Source: Sporosarcina koreensis (GTDB lineage: Bacteria; Bacillota; Bacilli; Bacillales_A; Planococcaceae). Taken from it: DNA of 64,000 nucleotides. Of the stretch, positions 26,860-35,915 are shown one piece after another; the first letter of the stretch is position 1; the number at the start of each line of letters is the position of its first letter. The notes beneath the pieces were generated by a model, which was not told where the DNA came from, ran no database searches, and saw nothing but the letters and a program-made list of their open reading frames with translations. A program made the position numbers and the translations under genes. The DNA lies in the NCBI RefSeq assembly GCF_000826145.2, contig NZ_LN651335.1:124001-188000 (forward strand), in the 5' to 3' direction.

Positions 26860-28482
26860 ATGACGAACCAGCGTATAACAGCACCTTTGCAGTGGAGCAC
26901 GCCGGAGACACTGCGCGGCCTGCTGTGTGAACTCGTGAATTGGGAGAGCCGGACGACGACGGAAGGGGAGAAGGCATTCCCCCACCGGCTTGCGGAAAAA
27001 CTGCGCAGCATCCCGTATTTCGATGAACAGCCGGATCTCGTGGAGCTCCATGACGCGGGGCTCGGCAGGAATTCCGTGACGGCGCTGTACAAGCATCCGA
27101 ACGCACAGGATACGATTGTGCTGATCAGCCATTATGACACCGTCTGGACAGAGGAATACGGCGTGCTCGAACCGTTCGCCTGCCATCCGGAAGAACTGAC
27201 GGCGAAACTCCAGGAGCACAAGGAAGAGCTGCCCGATGAAGCGCTTGCCGATCTGGAATCCGGCGAGTATCTGTTCGGCCGCGGCACAATGGATATGAAA
27301 ATGGGTCTTGCGCTGCATATGGCGCTCATCGAGAAAGCGGCGGACGCCGGCTGGCCGGTCAATCTGCTGCTGCTCACCGTCCCGGATGAGGAAGTCAGTT
27401 CCGCCGGTATGCGGACAGCCGTCAAATCGCTCATCCGTTTGAAAGAGGAGCACAGGCTGACGTATACGCTGTTCCTGAACGGCGAACCGGTCTTTTCACA
27501 GGAACCGGGCGACCCGAAGGAATACATCTATACAGGTTCCATCGGCAAGATCATGCCGGCTGCCCTGTTCTATGGCAAGGAGACACACGTCGGCGAGCCG
27601 CTGAAAGGCATTACGTCAACATTCATGGCCTCCTTCCTGACGCAGCGCATGGAGTGGAACAGCAACTTCGAGGAGACGGATCACGGCGAAACGGCCCCGC
27701 TGCCGGTCACACTCCAGCAGAAGGACCTGAAGACCCATTACTCGGTGCAGACGCCGTACCGGTCAACGGCCCTCTATAATGTCTTCACGATGAAACGGAC
27801 CGCTGCGGACGTGATGGCGCTGTTCGAAGAAGTCGCCCGGGAAGCTGTCGGTGCGTGCCAGTCCGCCTACGATGAAATCTGCCGGCGGGCGGATGTGCCG
27901 GGGGTCGGCCAGGTGCGGCTGTTGAAGTATGAGGAACTGCTGACGTATGCGACGGAAAAACTTGGGGCGGCTGAAGTGAAACGGATGATCACCGAAATTG
28001 CGGGCGAGTGGGAATTGGATGATCGCGACAAATCGTTCAAGATTGTCGACGCACTGATGATCGAATGCCAGGAACTGGCGCCGGCCGCTGTGCTGCTGTT
28101 CGCGCCGCCATATTATCCGTCGGTCAACACATCGGAGGATGCGCTGGTCGGGGAACTGGTGACGCTCATGAAGGAGAAAGCGGTCTCCCTCGGCACGGAA
28201 GTCTCGCAGATCCATTATTTCAACGGGATCAGCGACCTGAGCTACGTCCATTATGAGGACGAAGGCAGCGGCTGGAAGTCGTTCGAGAACAACACGCCGG
28301 TCTGGGGTGAGACGTACTGGATGCCATTCGAGGAGATGAAAGCACTCGATGCACCCGTTCTCAACGTGGGGCCGTTCGGCAAGGATGCGCACCAGCGGAC
28401 GGAGCGCCTGCATATCGAGAGCGCGTTCATCCGCCTGCCGAAAATGCTCGACAGCCTCGTGAAATATTTCATCGGGGAGTAG
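26860..28482 (+). CDS. rocB: RocB-like M20-family metallopeptidase
   Basis: 540 aa. Di-zinc hydrolase fold: SHYDTVW (His, Asp), GRGTMDMKMG (bridging Asp) and VPDEEVSSAG (Glu pair) are visible. Length and the unusual C-terminal half, with NGISDLSYVHY, match the RocB proteins, which belong to the arginine-catabolism regulon in B. subtilis but whose reaction is not clearly established. AGGGAGGGG precedes ATG 26860. No other roc gene is nearby, so the role is uncertain. Confidence 0.88.
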   Translation: MTNQRITAPLQWSTPETLRGLLCELVNWESRTTTEGEKAFPHRLAEKLRSIPYFDEQPDLVELHDAGLGRNSVTALYKHPNAQDTIVLISHYDTVWTEEYGVLEPFACHPEELTAKLQEHKEELPDEALADLESGEYLFGRGTMDMKMGLALHMALIEKAADAGWPVNLLLLTVPDEEVSSAGMRTAVKSLIRLKEEHRLTYTLFLNGEPVFSQEPGDPKEYIYTGSIGKIMPAALFYGKETHVGEPLKGITSTFMASFLTQRMEWNSNFEETDHGETAPLPVTLQQKDLKTHYSVQTPYRSTALYNVFTMKRTAADVMALFEEVAREAVGACQSAYDEICRRADVPGVGQVRLLKYEELLTYATEKLGAAEVKRMITEIAGEWELDDRDKSFKIVDALMIECQELAPAAVLLFAPPYYPSVNTSEDALVGELVTLMKEKAVSLGTEVSQIHYFNGISDLSYVHYEDEGSGWKSFENNTPVWGETYWMPFEEMKALDAPVLNVGPFGKDAHQRTERLHIESAFIRLPKMLDSLVKYFIGE

Positions 28483-28532
28483 TAAACGGACTTCCCTGAG
28501 GGTACAGTACGATGAAAAGGAGAGTGGAGACA

Positions 28533-29081
28533 TTGGCGAATTTCTTCAAGAAGATGGCGCAGTCACTGCGCGGGGAAACGGAAACTGAAGGAGCGCCGGC
28601 ACCGGAGCCTGCCGGCGGCGGTCTGACGGAAGGCGCGTTCGTCATGCCTGTGACCGGAACTGTCATGCCGCTTGCGGACGTACCGGATCCCGTTTTCGCA
28701 CAGGAGATGATGGGACCGGGGTTTGCGGTCGATCCGGAAGACGGGACGATCACCTCACCCGTGAACGGCAAAATCGTCAGCACGTTCCCGACGAAGCACG
28801 CAGTCGGCCTTATGTCCGATTCAGGGGTGGAAGTACTCATCCATATCGGACTCGATACCGTGAAGCTGAACGGAGAGGGGTTTGACCTGCTTGTAGAGGA
28901 CGGCCAGGAGGTCCGGCAGGGGGAACCGCTGCTGAAAGCGGATTTTGCCCATATCCGGGCGAACGCCCCGTCCGCTGTGACGCCTATCATCTTCACGAAT
29001 ACGGAAAAAGGGAACGTTCACTTGCTGAAACAAGGCAGACAGGAATCCGGCACGGCAGGCATTGTGAAAGTGGATGGCTGA
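28533..29081 (+). CDS. crr: Free-standing PTS EIIA, glucose/GlcNAc type (Crr-like)
   Basis: 182 aa from TTG 28533 (AGGAG at 28518); the frame starts at ATG 28512. After a helical N-terminus and an Ala/Pro-rich linker (APAPEPAGGG), the EIIA-Glc domain runs from about residue 40. It carries EMMGPGFAV, PTKHAVGL (first active-site His) and LIHIGLDTVKLNGEGF, which puts the phosphorylated His at about 104. It transfers phosphate from HPr to an EIIB. The adjacent NagE has its own fused EIIA of the same type, so this one probably serves another EIICB lacking EIIA. Confidence 0.9.
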   Translation: MANFFKKMAQSLRGETETEGAPAPEPAGGGLTEGAFVMPVTGTVMPLADVPDPVFAQEMMGPGFAVDPEDGTITSPVNGKIVSTFPTKHAVGLMSDSGVEVLIHIGLDTVKLNGEGFDLLVEDGQEVRQGEPLLKADFAHIRANAPSAVTPIIFTNTEKGNVHLLKQGRQESGTAGIVKVDG

Positions 29082-29182
29082 CCTGCATGGATAGTCGGTG
29101 AGTAGTATGAGGAAACGCGGGCAGGGAAGATCATTCTCTGATTGCGTTTTTTCATATTCCCGCACTTTTTTTCATATCTTCA

Positions 29183-29238
29183 ATAAAACGCTTACAAACT
29201 TCTTGGTTTCTGTTAAAATTGGTCTAGACAACTAGACC
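29183..29238 (+). promoter_or_regulatory. nagE promoter region with NagR-type operator and cre-like site
   Basis: GGTCTAG-ACAA-CTAGACC (29221-29238) is a perfect 7-bp inverted repeat close to the NagR/YvoA site TGGTCTAGACCA. Upstream, TTACAA (29192-29197), 16 bp, TAAAAT (29214-29219) could be the promoter, so the operator would cover the start. 29183-29197 read in reverse is TTTGTAAGCGTTTTA, one mismatch from the CcpA cre consensus. GlcNAc induction plus glucose repression is inferred. Confidence 0.65.
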
Positions 29239-29289
29239 GCACCAGCGGTATAGTGAATAGTAAGAAAACTTAAAAGGAGTGAGAAGAAG

Positions 29290-31197
29290 ATGATGAACTT
29301 TATTCAGCGCATCGGGAAATCACTGATGTTTCCGATTGCGACCCTGCCGGCAGCTGCCTTGCTGCTGCGTCTCGGGCAGGATGACCTGCTCAATATTCCG
29401 CTGATCGCTGCGGCTGGTGACGGAATCATCGGCAACCTGGCACTGATCTTTGCCATCGGGATTGCGATGGGATTCGCCCATGACAACAGCGGCGGGGCAG
29501 CCCTTGCCGGAGCGGTCGGTTTCCTTGTACTGACCAGTGCCCTCGGCGCCATTGATGAAAATATCAACATGGGTGTATTCGGCGGTATCATTTCCGGTAT
29601 CATCGCAGGACTTCTTTACAACCGTTTTTATAATATCAAACTGCCGGACTTCCTGGCGTTCTTCGGAGGCCGCCGGTTTGTACCGATCGTCACTGCGGCA
29701 ACCATGACACTTGCGGCTGCCATTCTCGTATTTGCATGGCCGCCGATCCAGAACGTTATTGACGCAATCGGAAACTGGGTGCTCGGTGCCGGAACGCTCG
29801 GCGTTGGCGCTTACGGATTCCTGAACCGTCTCCTCATCCCGACGGGTCTCCACCACGTCATCAACACCGTCGTCTGGTTCGACTTCGGAAGCTTCACGAC
29901 GGCGACCGGGGAAGTCGTCAAAGGGGAGATCAACCGGTTCCTCAAAGGGGACCCGACAGCTGGTCCGTTCCTGTCCGGTTTCTTCCCGATCATGATGTTC
30001 GGTCTGCCGGCAGCATGTCTTGCCATGTATGCGGCAGCGAAGAAGGAAAAGAAAGCGATTGTCGGCGGGATGCTCTTCAGTATCGCGTTCACATCGTTCC
30101 TGACAGGGATCACCGAACCGATCGAGTTCGCGTTCATGTTCCTGTCACCTGTCCTGTACGTCGTGCACGCCCTGCTGACAGGCGCGTCCATGATCGTCTC
30201 GTACCTGTTTGACGTCCACCACGGATTCGGTTTCTCGGCCGGTGCGATCGACTATGTGCTGAACTTCGGTCTTGCACAGAATCCTCTCACCCTGCTCGTG
30301 ATCGGTCTCGTGTTCGGGGTCCTGTACTTCATCATCTTCTACTTCCTGATCGTCAAGCTCGACCTGAAAACACCGGGCCGTGAAGATGACGACGATGTCT
30401 CTTCCGAAGAGGCGGTCTATGGGGACGATATCGTGGAAGTGAAAGCCTACCACACGATCGAAGCACTCGGCGGTATCAGCAACATCCAGGCGATCGACTA
30501 CTGTACGACACGTCTCCGCCTGACAGTGAAAGACTCGGATATCATCGATGAGAAAGAATTGAAGCGCTACGGCGCAATGGGCTTCATGAAGATCAGCAAG
30601 ACGAATGTCCAGGTCGTCATCGGCACAGCGGTCGAATTCCTCGCAGAGGCGATGAAACGGCGCATGACGAACGGCAATCCGCCGCCGGAGACGGAAGAGG
30701 CGATGGAACTGGATACACAGACACATGATGTAAAGGCCTTGCCGGAGACGGACTTCACGATGCCGGTCGACGGCGATATCATTCCGCTGTCGGAAGTGCC
30801 GGATGATGTCTTCGCTAAAGAAATGATGGGCCCTGGTTTCGGAATCATGCCGAAAGGGAAAACGATCCATTCACCGATCGACGGTAAAGTGGTGAGTGTG
30901 TTCCCGACAAACCACGCCATCGGTCTTGAAACGGACACAGGCGTCGAAGTGCTGATCCACGTCGGTCTCGACACGGTGAAGCTGAACGGAAAAGGGTTCG
31001 AACTGCTCGTTGAAAACGGCCAGCTCATCCAGCGCGGTGACGCTCTGCTGAATATCGACCTCGACTACATCGGGGAGCATGCGCCTTCCGTTGTGACACC
31101 GGTCATCTTCACAAACGTCGACAAAGCGAACCTGCATATCCTGAAAAAAGGATTCCAGCGTCAAGGAACCGACAAGATTCTGAAAGTGGACGAATAA
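29290..31197 (+). CDS. nagE: N-acetylglucosamine PTS permease EIICBA
   Basis: 635-aa membrane protein that takes up and phosphorylates N-acetylglucosamine. Domain order C-B-A: EIIC (about 1-370, multiple helices, with the NRLLIPTGLHHVINTVVWFD substrate region and LTGITEPIEFAFMF), EIIB (about 385-465, phosphorylated Cys405 in DYCTTRLRL), EIIA (about 485-635, His557 in LIHVGLDTVKLNGKGF). B. subtilis NagP lacks the fused EIIA, while E. coli NagE has it. ATG 29290 has AAAGGAGTGAG before it. nagA follows after a hairpin. Confidence 0.95.
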   Translation: MMNFIQRIGKSLMFPIATLPAAALLLRLGQDDLLNIPLIAAAGDGIIGNLALIFAIGIAMGFAHDNSGGAALAGAVGFLVLTSALGAIDENINMGVFGGIISGIIAGLLYNRFYNIKLPDFLAFFGGRRFVPIVTAATMTLAAAILVFAWPPIQNVIDAIGNWVLGAGTLGVGAYGFLNRLLIPTGLHHVINTVVWFDFGSFTTATGEVVKGEINRFLKGDPTAGPFLSGFFPIMMFGLPAACLAMYAAAKKEKKAIVGGMLFSIAFTSFLTGITEPIEFAFMFLSPVLYVVHALLTGASMIVSYLFDVHHGFGFSAGAIDYVLNFGLAQNPLTLLVIGLVFGVLYFIIFYFLIVKLDLKTPGREDDDDVSSEEAVYGDDIVEVKAYHTIEALGGISNIQAIDYCTTRLRLTVKDSDIIDEKELKRYGAMGFMKISKTNVQVVIGTAVEFLAEAMKRRMTNGNPPPETEEAMELDTQTHDVKALPETDFTMPVDGDIIPLSEVPDDVFAKEMMGPGFGIMPKGKTIHSPIDGKVVSVFPTNHAIGLETDTGVEVLIHVGLDTVKLNGKGFELLVENGQLIQRGDALLNIDLDYIGEHAPSVVTPVIFTNVDKANLHILKKGFQRQGTDKILKVDE

Positions 31198-31204
31198 ATA
31201 AATA

Positions 31205-31244
31205 CTGCGCCGGCCGGGGAGACAACAGTCACCCGTCCGGCGCA
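31205..31244 (+). terminator. Hairpin between nagE and nagA
   Basis: TGCGCCGG pairs with CCGGCGCA, and an inner GGG with CCC. The T-run after it is weak (TTTCGTT), so it may be a partial terminator or a processing and stability hairpin within the operon. Confidence 0.55.
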
Positions 31245-31266
31245 TTTCGTTAAGGAGCGGACACAT

Positions 31267-32427
31267 ATGACAACAACATTACTCAGTAACGGAACAGTCG
31301 TGACACCCGATGGCCTGGCGGAGCACTGTGATGTGTTCATCGAAGACGGTGTGATCCGCGAAGTGGGCCCTGGCCTGAAGCGTGAAGCGGACGAGCATAT
31401 CGATGCGTCAGGACAGGTTGTACTGCCGGGGTTCATCGACATGCATATCCACGGGGCGGCAGGAGCGGACGTCATGGATGCCACACCGGAAGCGATCCGG
31501 ACGATGGCGGACGTGCTGCCGAAGGAAGGGACGACCTCCTTCCTCGCGACGTCCATGACACAGGCACCGGAAGCGATCAGCGCGGCGATGAAGAATCTGG
31601 CCGGCTTTGAATCGGTGCCCGGTCAGGCGGACATGCTCGGCATCCATCTGGAAGGGCCGTTCGTGTCGCCGAAACGCGCCGGTGCACAGCCGCTGCAGTA
31701 CATCTGCCCGCCGGATGCCGATCAGTTCGATCAGTGGCAGAAGGAAGCGGACGGTAAGATCCGGATGGTGACGCTGGCACCGGAAGAGCCGGGCGGCAAG
31801 GCATTCATTGCCAAACTGTCGTCCGAAAGCGTCATTGCGTCTCTCGGTCATACGAACGCGACGGTCCTCGAGATGGAGGATGCGGCAGCAGCCGGCGCGA
31901 AGCAGGCGACGCATCTGTACAACCAGATGTCCCCCTTCCATCACCGGGAGCCGGGTGCGATCGGCGGGGCGCTGCTGACGGACGGCCTGTGTGCGGAAAT
32001 CATCGCGGACTTCATCCACAGCCATCCGAAATCCGTGGAACTCGCCTACCGCATGAAAGGCCCGGATCGTCTCATTCTCATTACCGATGCAATGCGTGCG
32101 AAAGGCCTAGATCCGGGGGAATACGAGCTCGGCGGCCAGCCGGTCCACGTGACGGAAACCGATGCACGGCTCGCGGACGGCACGCTGGCCGGCAGTATCC
32201 TGAAGATGGGACAGGCTGTGCGGAATGTTGCCGTGATGCTCGGTCTCGGACCTGTGGAAGTGGCGAAGATTTCATCGGGCAACGCAGCGCGACAGCTCGG
32301 CTTGGATCAGAAGGGTGCCATCGCGGAAGGGAAGGATGCGGATCTCGTCCTGCTGGATGCGGACTGGGAAGTCACCCGGACGATCTGCCGCGGTGTGACA
32401 GGGTATGAACGCCATGGAAGCAAGTAA
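31267..32427 (+). CDS. nagA: N-acetylglucosamine-6-phosphate deacetylase
   Basis: 386 aa amidohydrolase that removes acetate from GlcNAc-6-P made by NagE. Motifs: metal-binding GFIDMHIHGAAGADVMD, HLEGPFVSPKRAGA, SLGHTNAT, HLYNQMSPFHHREPG and the catalytic Asp in LITDAMRAKG. AAGGAGCGG precedes ATG 31267. The next gene encodes the regulator, and no nagB deaminase follows. Confidence 0.95.
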   Translation: MTTTLLSNGTVVTPDGLAEHCDVFIEDGVIREVGPGLKREADEHIDASGQVVLPGFIDMHIHGAAGADVMDATPEAIRTMADVLPKEGTTSFLATSMTQAPEAISAAMKNLAGFESVPGQADMLGIHLEGPFVSPKRAGAQPLQYICPPDADQFDQWQKEADGKIRMVTLAPEEPGGKAFIAKLSSESVIASLGHTNATVLEMEDAAAAGAKQATHLYNQMSPFHHREPGAIGGALLTDGLCAEIIADFIHSHPKSVELAYRMKGPDRLILITDAMRAKGLDPGEYELGGQPVHVTETDARLADGTLAGSILKMGQAVRNVAVMLGLGPVEVAKISSGNAARQLGLDQKGAIAEGKDADLVLLDADWEVTRTICRGVTGYERHGSK

Positions 32428-32463
32428 GGGACGGGCCGGCACCCCGGCGGATCGGCGGTGGTC

Positions 32464-33189
32464 ATGATCGTCGACAAGCAATCATCGATTCCGATCTACG
32501 TCCAGATCGAGGAGCTGCTGCGCGAACGGATTGCCTGCGGAACCTATCCTGTCAATTCCCTCATCCCGTCCGAGCGGGAGTTGTCCGAGCAGTTCGGCGT
32601 CAGCCGGATGACCGTCCGGCAGTCGCTCATGAACCTCGTCAAGGAGGGGCTGCTGTACCGGGAGAAGGGCCGGGGAACATTCGTCGCCGAAGAGAAGATG
32701 GAACAGCCGCTGAACGGGCTGACCAGCTTCACGGAAGATATGAAAGCTCGCGGGTTCGTGCCGGGAACAGCGCTCGTCAGTTTCAAGGAGGTTAAGCCGG
32801 ATAAGCAGGTGGCGGCCCGGCTTGGACTGCCGGCCGGTGCACTGGTCTACCAGATTGTCCGCGTCCGGTACGCCGACAATACACCGATGGCGATCGAGCG
32901 GTCGTTCCTGCCTGTGGCTCTGCTGCCGGATTTGACGGAAGCCGCCTTGCAGGGTTCGCTCTATGCCTACATTGAACAGGAATGCGGACTCGTGATCGGG
33001 CAGGCGGTACAGCGGATGGAAGCAGCCCTTGCAAAGCAGGAGGACGCAGAGTTCCTCCAGATCAGCCTGCCTGCCGCAGTCGTTCTGATCGAGCGGGTGA
33101 GCGCCCTTGACGACGGCCGTCCGTTTGAAGTGGTGCGCAGTACATACCGGGCGGACCGCTATAAATTCATCAGTGAAATCGGGAGGTGA
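32464..33189 (+). CDS. nagR: GntR/HutC-family regulator, NagR-like
   Basis: 241 aa from ATG 32464; an in-frame GTG at 32458 is possible. Winged HTH at residues about 5-70 (PSERELSEQFGVSRMTVRQSL, then KGRGTFVAE) and UTRA effector domain at about 85-235. In B. subtilis the homologue YvoA/NagR represses nag genes and releases DNA on GlcNAc-6-P or GlcN-6-P. The palindrome at 29221-29238 is the likely target. The gene sits between nagA and the SIS gene; its stop is 7 bp before the SIS start. Confidence 0.9.
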   Translation: MIVDKQSSIPIYVQIEELLRERIACGTYPVNSLIPSERELSEQFGVSRMTVRQSLMNLVKEGLLYREKGRGTFVAEEKMEQPLNGLTSFTEDMKARGFVPGTALVSFKEVKPDKQVAARLGLPAGALVYQIVRVRYADNTPMAIERSFLPVALLPDLTEAALQGSLYAYIEQECGLVIGQAVQRMEAALAKQEDAEFLQISLPAAVVLIERVSALDDGRPFEVVRSTYRADRYKFISEIGR

Positions 33190-33196
33190 TCCTGCC

Positions 33197-33919
33197 ATGA
33201 CAGGGTATATTGAAAAGGTACAGCAACTGATCGGCGAAGCGGGGGAGGCAGCCGTCCCCGTTTTGAAGGGAGCGGCGGGTGAACTGGCCGCGCGTCTCAG
33301 CCGGGGCGGGATCATCCAGCTGTTCGGCTCGGGCCATTCACAGCTGCTCGCACAGGAAGGGTTCTACCGGGCGGGCAGCCTTGTGCCTGTCCGGCCGATC
33401 TCCATCGGGCCGCTCATGCTGCATGAAGGGGCTGTGAGTTCTTCCATGTATGAGAAAGATCCGGCATTCAGCAGATCGTTCCTGGACAAGCTCGATATCC
33501 GGCCCGAGGATGCTGTGATCATCATCTCCACATCCGGCCGGAATCCGGTTCCGCTCGACGTCGCTGAATATGCTGCTGCACAAGGCGCCTATACGGTTTC
33601 CCTGCAGTCTTTGCGGTATACTGAACAAGAGCATCCATCGCGCCATGCGTCCGGCAGGCGGCTCGAAGAACTCGTCGCGGCTGTGCTGGATACGCAAGTG
33701 CCGCCGGGCGATGCGGTCATGCAGGTCGGCGGTGTGCAGTGCGGTCCGGTGTCTTCGGTCATCGGCAATACGCTGCTGCATGCGCTGTTCTGCGAGACCG
33801 TCGCCGCCATGGAAGCGGACGGGCGCACCCCTCCGGTTTTCAAGAGCGGCAACTTGGAGGGAAATGCAGAGTATAACGAAAAACTGGTCGCCGCCTACAG
33901 CGGCCGCATCAAGTTCTAA
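33197..33919 (+). CDS. SIS-domain phosphosugar-binding protein (UPF0309-like)
   Basis: 240 aa. ATG 33197 is well placed after GGGAGGTGAT; the open frame to 33107 overlaps nagR. One SIS fold: IIQLFGSGHSQLLAQEGFYRAGSL, then VIIISTSGRNPVPLDVA, the serine/threonine pair that holds a sugar phosphate. The same family is known as the ORF in the 3' region of nagA in Lysinibacillus sphaericus. It occupies the place where nagB lies in many operons. Isomerase, lyase or sensor function is not shown. Confidence 0.85.
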   Translation: MTGYIEKVQQLIGEAGEAAVPVLKGAAGELAARLSRGGIIQLFGSGHSQLLAQEGFYRAGSLVPVRPISIGPLMLHEGAVSSSMYEKDPAFSRSFLDKLDIRPEDAVIIISTSGRNPVPLDVAEYAAAQGAYTVSLQSLRYTEQEHPSRHASGRRLEELVAAVLDTQVPPGDAVMQVGGVQCGPVSSVIGNTLLHALFCETVAAMEADGRTPPVFKSGNLEGNAEYNEKLVAAYSGRIKF

Positions 33920-33939
33920 TTTTAAAGGAGAGATCGGTT

Positions 33940-34206
33940 ATGGAAAAGAAAACGTACACAATCACAAGCAGTGAAGGGCTCCATGCACGTCCTTGTTCCC
34001 TTCTTGTCTCAGCTGTCACCCCGTTCCAGTCGGACGTCACAATCACCTATAACGGGAAGAAAGCGAATATGAAATCGATTATGGGTGTCATGGGCATGGG
34101 CATCGAGTCCGGCGCGCAAGTGGACGTGGAAGCGGATGGCGCTGACGAATCAGAGGCGATCGCGAAAGTGGACGAGATCATGAAGCAGGAAAGTATCGGC
34201 GAGTGA
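33940..34206 (+). CDS. ptsH: Phosphocarrier protein HPr
   Basis: 88 aa. Carries phosphate from Enzyme I to EIIA domains. His15 in SSEGLHARP and the regulatory Ser46 in KKANMKSIMGVMGMG are at their canonical positions, so HprK-dependent catabolite repression through CcpA is expected. AAAGGAGAG precedes ATG 33940. It overlaps ptsI by 4 bp. Confidence 0.96.
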   Translation: MEKKTYTITSSEGLHARPCSLLVSAVTPFQSDVTITYNGKKANMKSIMGVMGMGIESGAQVDVEADGADESEAIAKVDEIMKQESIGE

Positions 34207-35915
34207 CAAACGAACTGACAGGGATCGGGGTTTCCGACGGCATTGCGATCGCCAGAGCCTACCGTCTGGAATCACCTGATCTGACCGTTGAAAAGCGCAC
34301 GATCGACGACCCGGCATCGGAAATCGCCCGGTTCGAATCCGCTCAAAGTGAAGCGGCTGATGAACTGGAAGCCATCCGTAAAAAAGCTGAAGAGAATTTC
34401 GGCGCAGACAAGGCGGCCATTTTCGGAGCGCACCTGCTCGTCCTGAACGATCCGGAACTGCTGTCGAGTGTGAAGGGCAGCATCGAGCAGGGAAACAACG
34501 CCGAGTATGCACTCCAGCAGGCGGCGGATACATTCACGGCAATGTTCGAAGCAATGGACAACGAATACATGCGCGAGCGGGCGGCGGACGTCCGGGACGT
34601 GACGAAGCGCCTTCTCGCCAAACTGCTCGGCGTGCACGTTTCCGATCCATCCTCGATCGATGAAGAAGTTATCATCGTGGCGGATGACCTGACCCCGTCT
34701 GCGACCGCACAGCTGAACAAGGAGTTTGTCAAAGGGTTCGTGACGAATATCGGCGGCCGCACGTCGCACTCCGCCATTCTCGGGCGGATGCTTGAAATAC
34801 CGGCGGTGGTCGGCACGAAGTCGGCAATGGACGCAATCGAGCAGGGCACACAGCTGGTCGTGGACGGCACGGACGGATTGGTGCTGATCGATCCGACGGA
34901 ACAGGCTGTCCATGACTACACGGTCAAACAGGAAAAGTTCCAGCAGGACAAGGAGCTGCTGAAGCGCTATGTGACGGAATCGACAAAGACGAGCGACGGA
35001 CAGCACGTTGAAGTCGGCGCGAATATCGCATCTGTCGATGACCTGCCGCTGGCGGACAAAAACGGAGCGGAAGGCGTCGGCCTGTTCCGCACCGAATTCC
35101 TGTACATGGGCAACAGCGACTGGCCGACCGAAGAAGAGCAGCTGGAAGCATACAAAGCGGTGTTGACCGCAATGGGCGACCGGCCGACCGTTGTCCGGAC
35201 GCTCGATATCGGCGGGGACAAGGAGCTTGATTATTTCAAGACGCCGGATGAAATGAATCCGTTCCTCGGTGAACGCGCCATCCGTCTCTGCTTCGCGGAG
35301 CCGGACATGTTCCGCACACAGTTGCGGGCACTCCTGCGGGCGAGCATTCACGGGAACCTGAAGATCATGTTCCCGATGATTGCGACGCTCGAAGAGTTCC
35401 GGAAGGCGAAGGGCATGCTGCTGGAAGAAGAAGAGAAACTGAAAGCGGACGGTTTTGCGGTAAGTGAGTCGTATGAAGTCGGCATGATGCTCGAGATCCC
35501 GGCAGCCGCCGTCATTGCGGACCTGTTCGCAAAAGAGGTCGACTTCTTCTCGATCGGCACGAACGACCTGATCCAGTACACGATGGCCGCAGACCGCATG
35601 AACGAATCGGTCTCCTATCTGTACCAGCCGACCCATCCGGCCGTGCTGCGTCTGATCCACAATGTGATCACGGCTGCGCACAAGGAAGGCAAATGGGCCG
35701 GCATGTGCGGCGAAGTCGCGGGCGACCCGCTGGCCATCCCGATCCTGCTCGGCATGGGCCTCGACGAGTTCTCGATGAGCCCGTCCAGCATCCTGAAGGC
35801 GCGGTCCCAGATCGCAGGTCTGTCGAAGGCCGACTGGGAAGGGTATATCCCGGAAATCCTGCAGATGGGCACATCCGAAGAGATCATCCGGTTCGTACAG
35901 GACCACAGCAAATGA
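34203..35915 (+). CDS. ptsI: PTS Enzyme I
   Basis: 570 aa. Takes phosphate from PEP and gives it to HPr. GTG start at 34203 overlaps the ptsH stop. The phosphorylated His189 lies in GGRTSHSAILGR, at its usual position. The PEP-binding barrel shows GIGLFRTEFL-type text (GVGLFRTEFLYMG), DIGGDKELDY, NDLIQYTMAADR and AGMCGEVAGDP. General PTS genes in one transcript direction with nag genes tie total PTS capacity to GlcNAc control. A strong terminator follows. Confidence 0.96.
   Translation: MTNELTGIGVSDGIAIARAYRLESPDLTVEKRTIDDPASEIARFESAQSEAADELEAIRKKAEENFGADKAAIFGAHLLVLNDPELLSSVKGSIEQGNNAEYALQQAADTFTAMFEAMDNEYMRERAADVRDVTKRLLAKLLGVHVSDPSSIDEEVIIVADDLTPSATAQLNKEFVKGFVTNIGGRTSHSAILGRMLEIPAVVGTKSAMDAIEQGTQLVVDGTDGLVLIDPTEQAVHDYTVKQEKFQQDKELLKRYVTESTKTSDGQHVEVGANIASVDDLPLADKNGAEGVGLFRTEFLYMGNSDWPTEEEQLEAYKAVLTAMGDRPTVVRTLDIGGDKELDYFKTPDEMNPFLGERAIRLCFAEPDMFRTQLRALLRASIHGNLKIMFPMIATLEEFRKAKGMLLEEEEKLKADGFAVSESYEVGMMLEIPAAAVIADLFAKEVDFFSIGTNDLIQYTMAADRMNESVSYLYQPTHPAVLRLIHNVITAAHKEGKWAGMCGEVAGDPLAIPILLGMGLDEFSMSPSSILKARSQIAGLSKADWEGYIPEILQMGTSEEIIRFVQDHSK

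Noticed and set aside
34272..35906. Minus-strand ORF of 544 aa opposite ptsI
   Set aside because: Antisense shadow of Enzyme I with biased composition and no family match.
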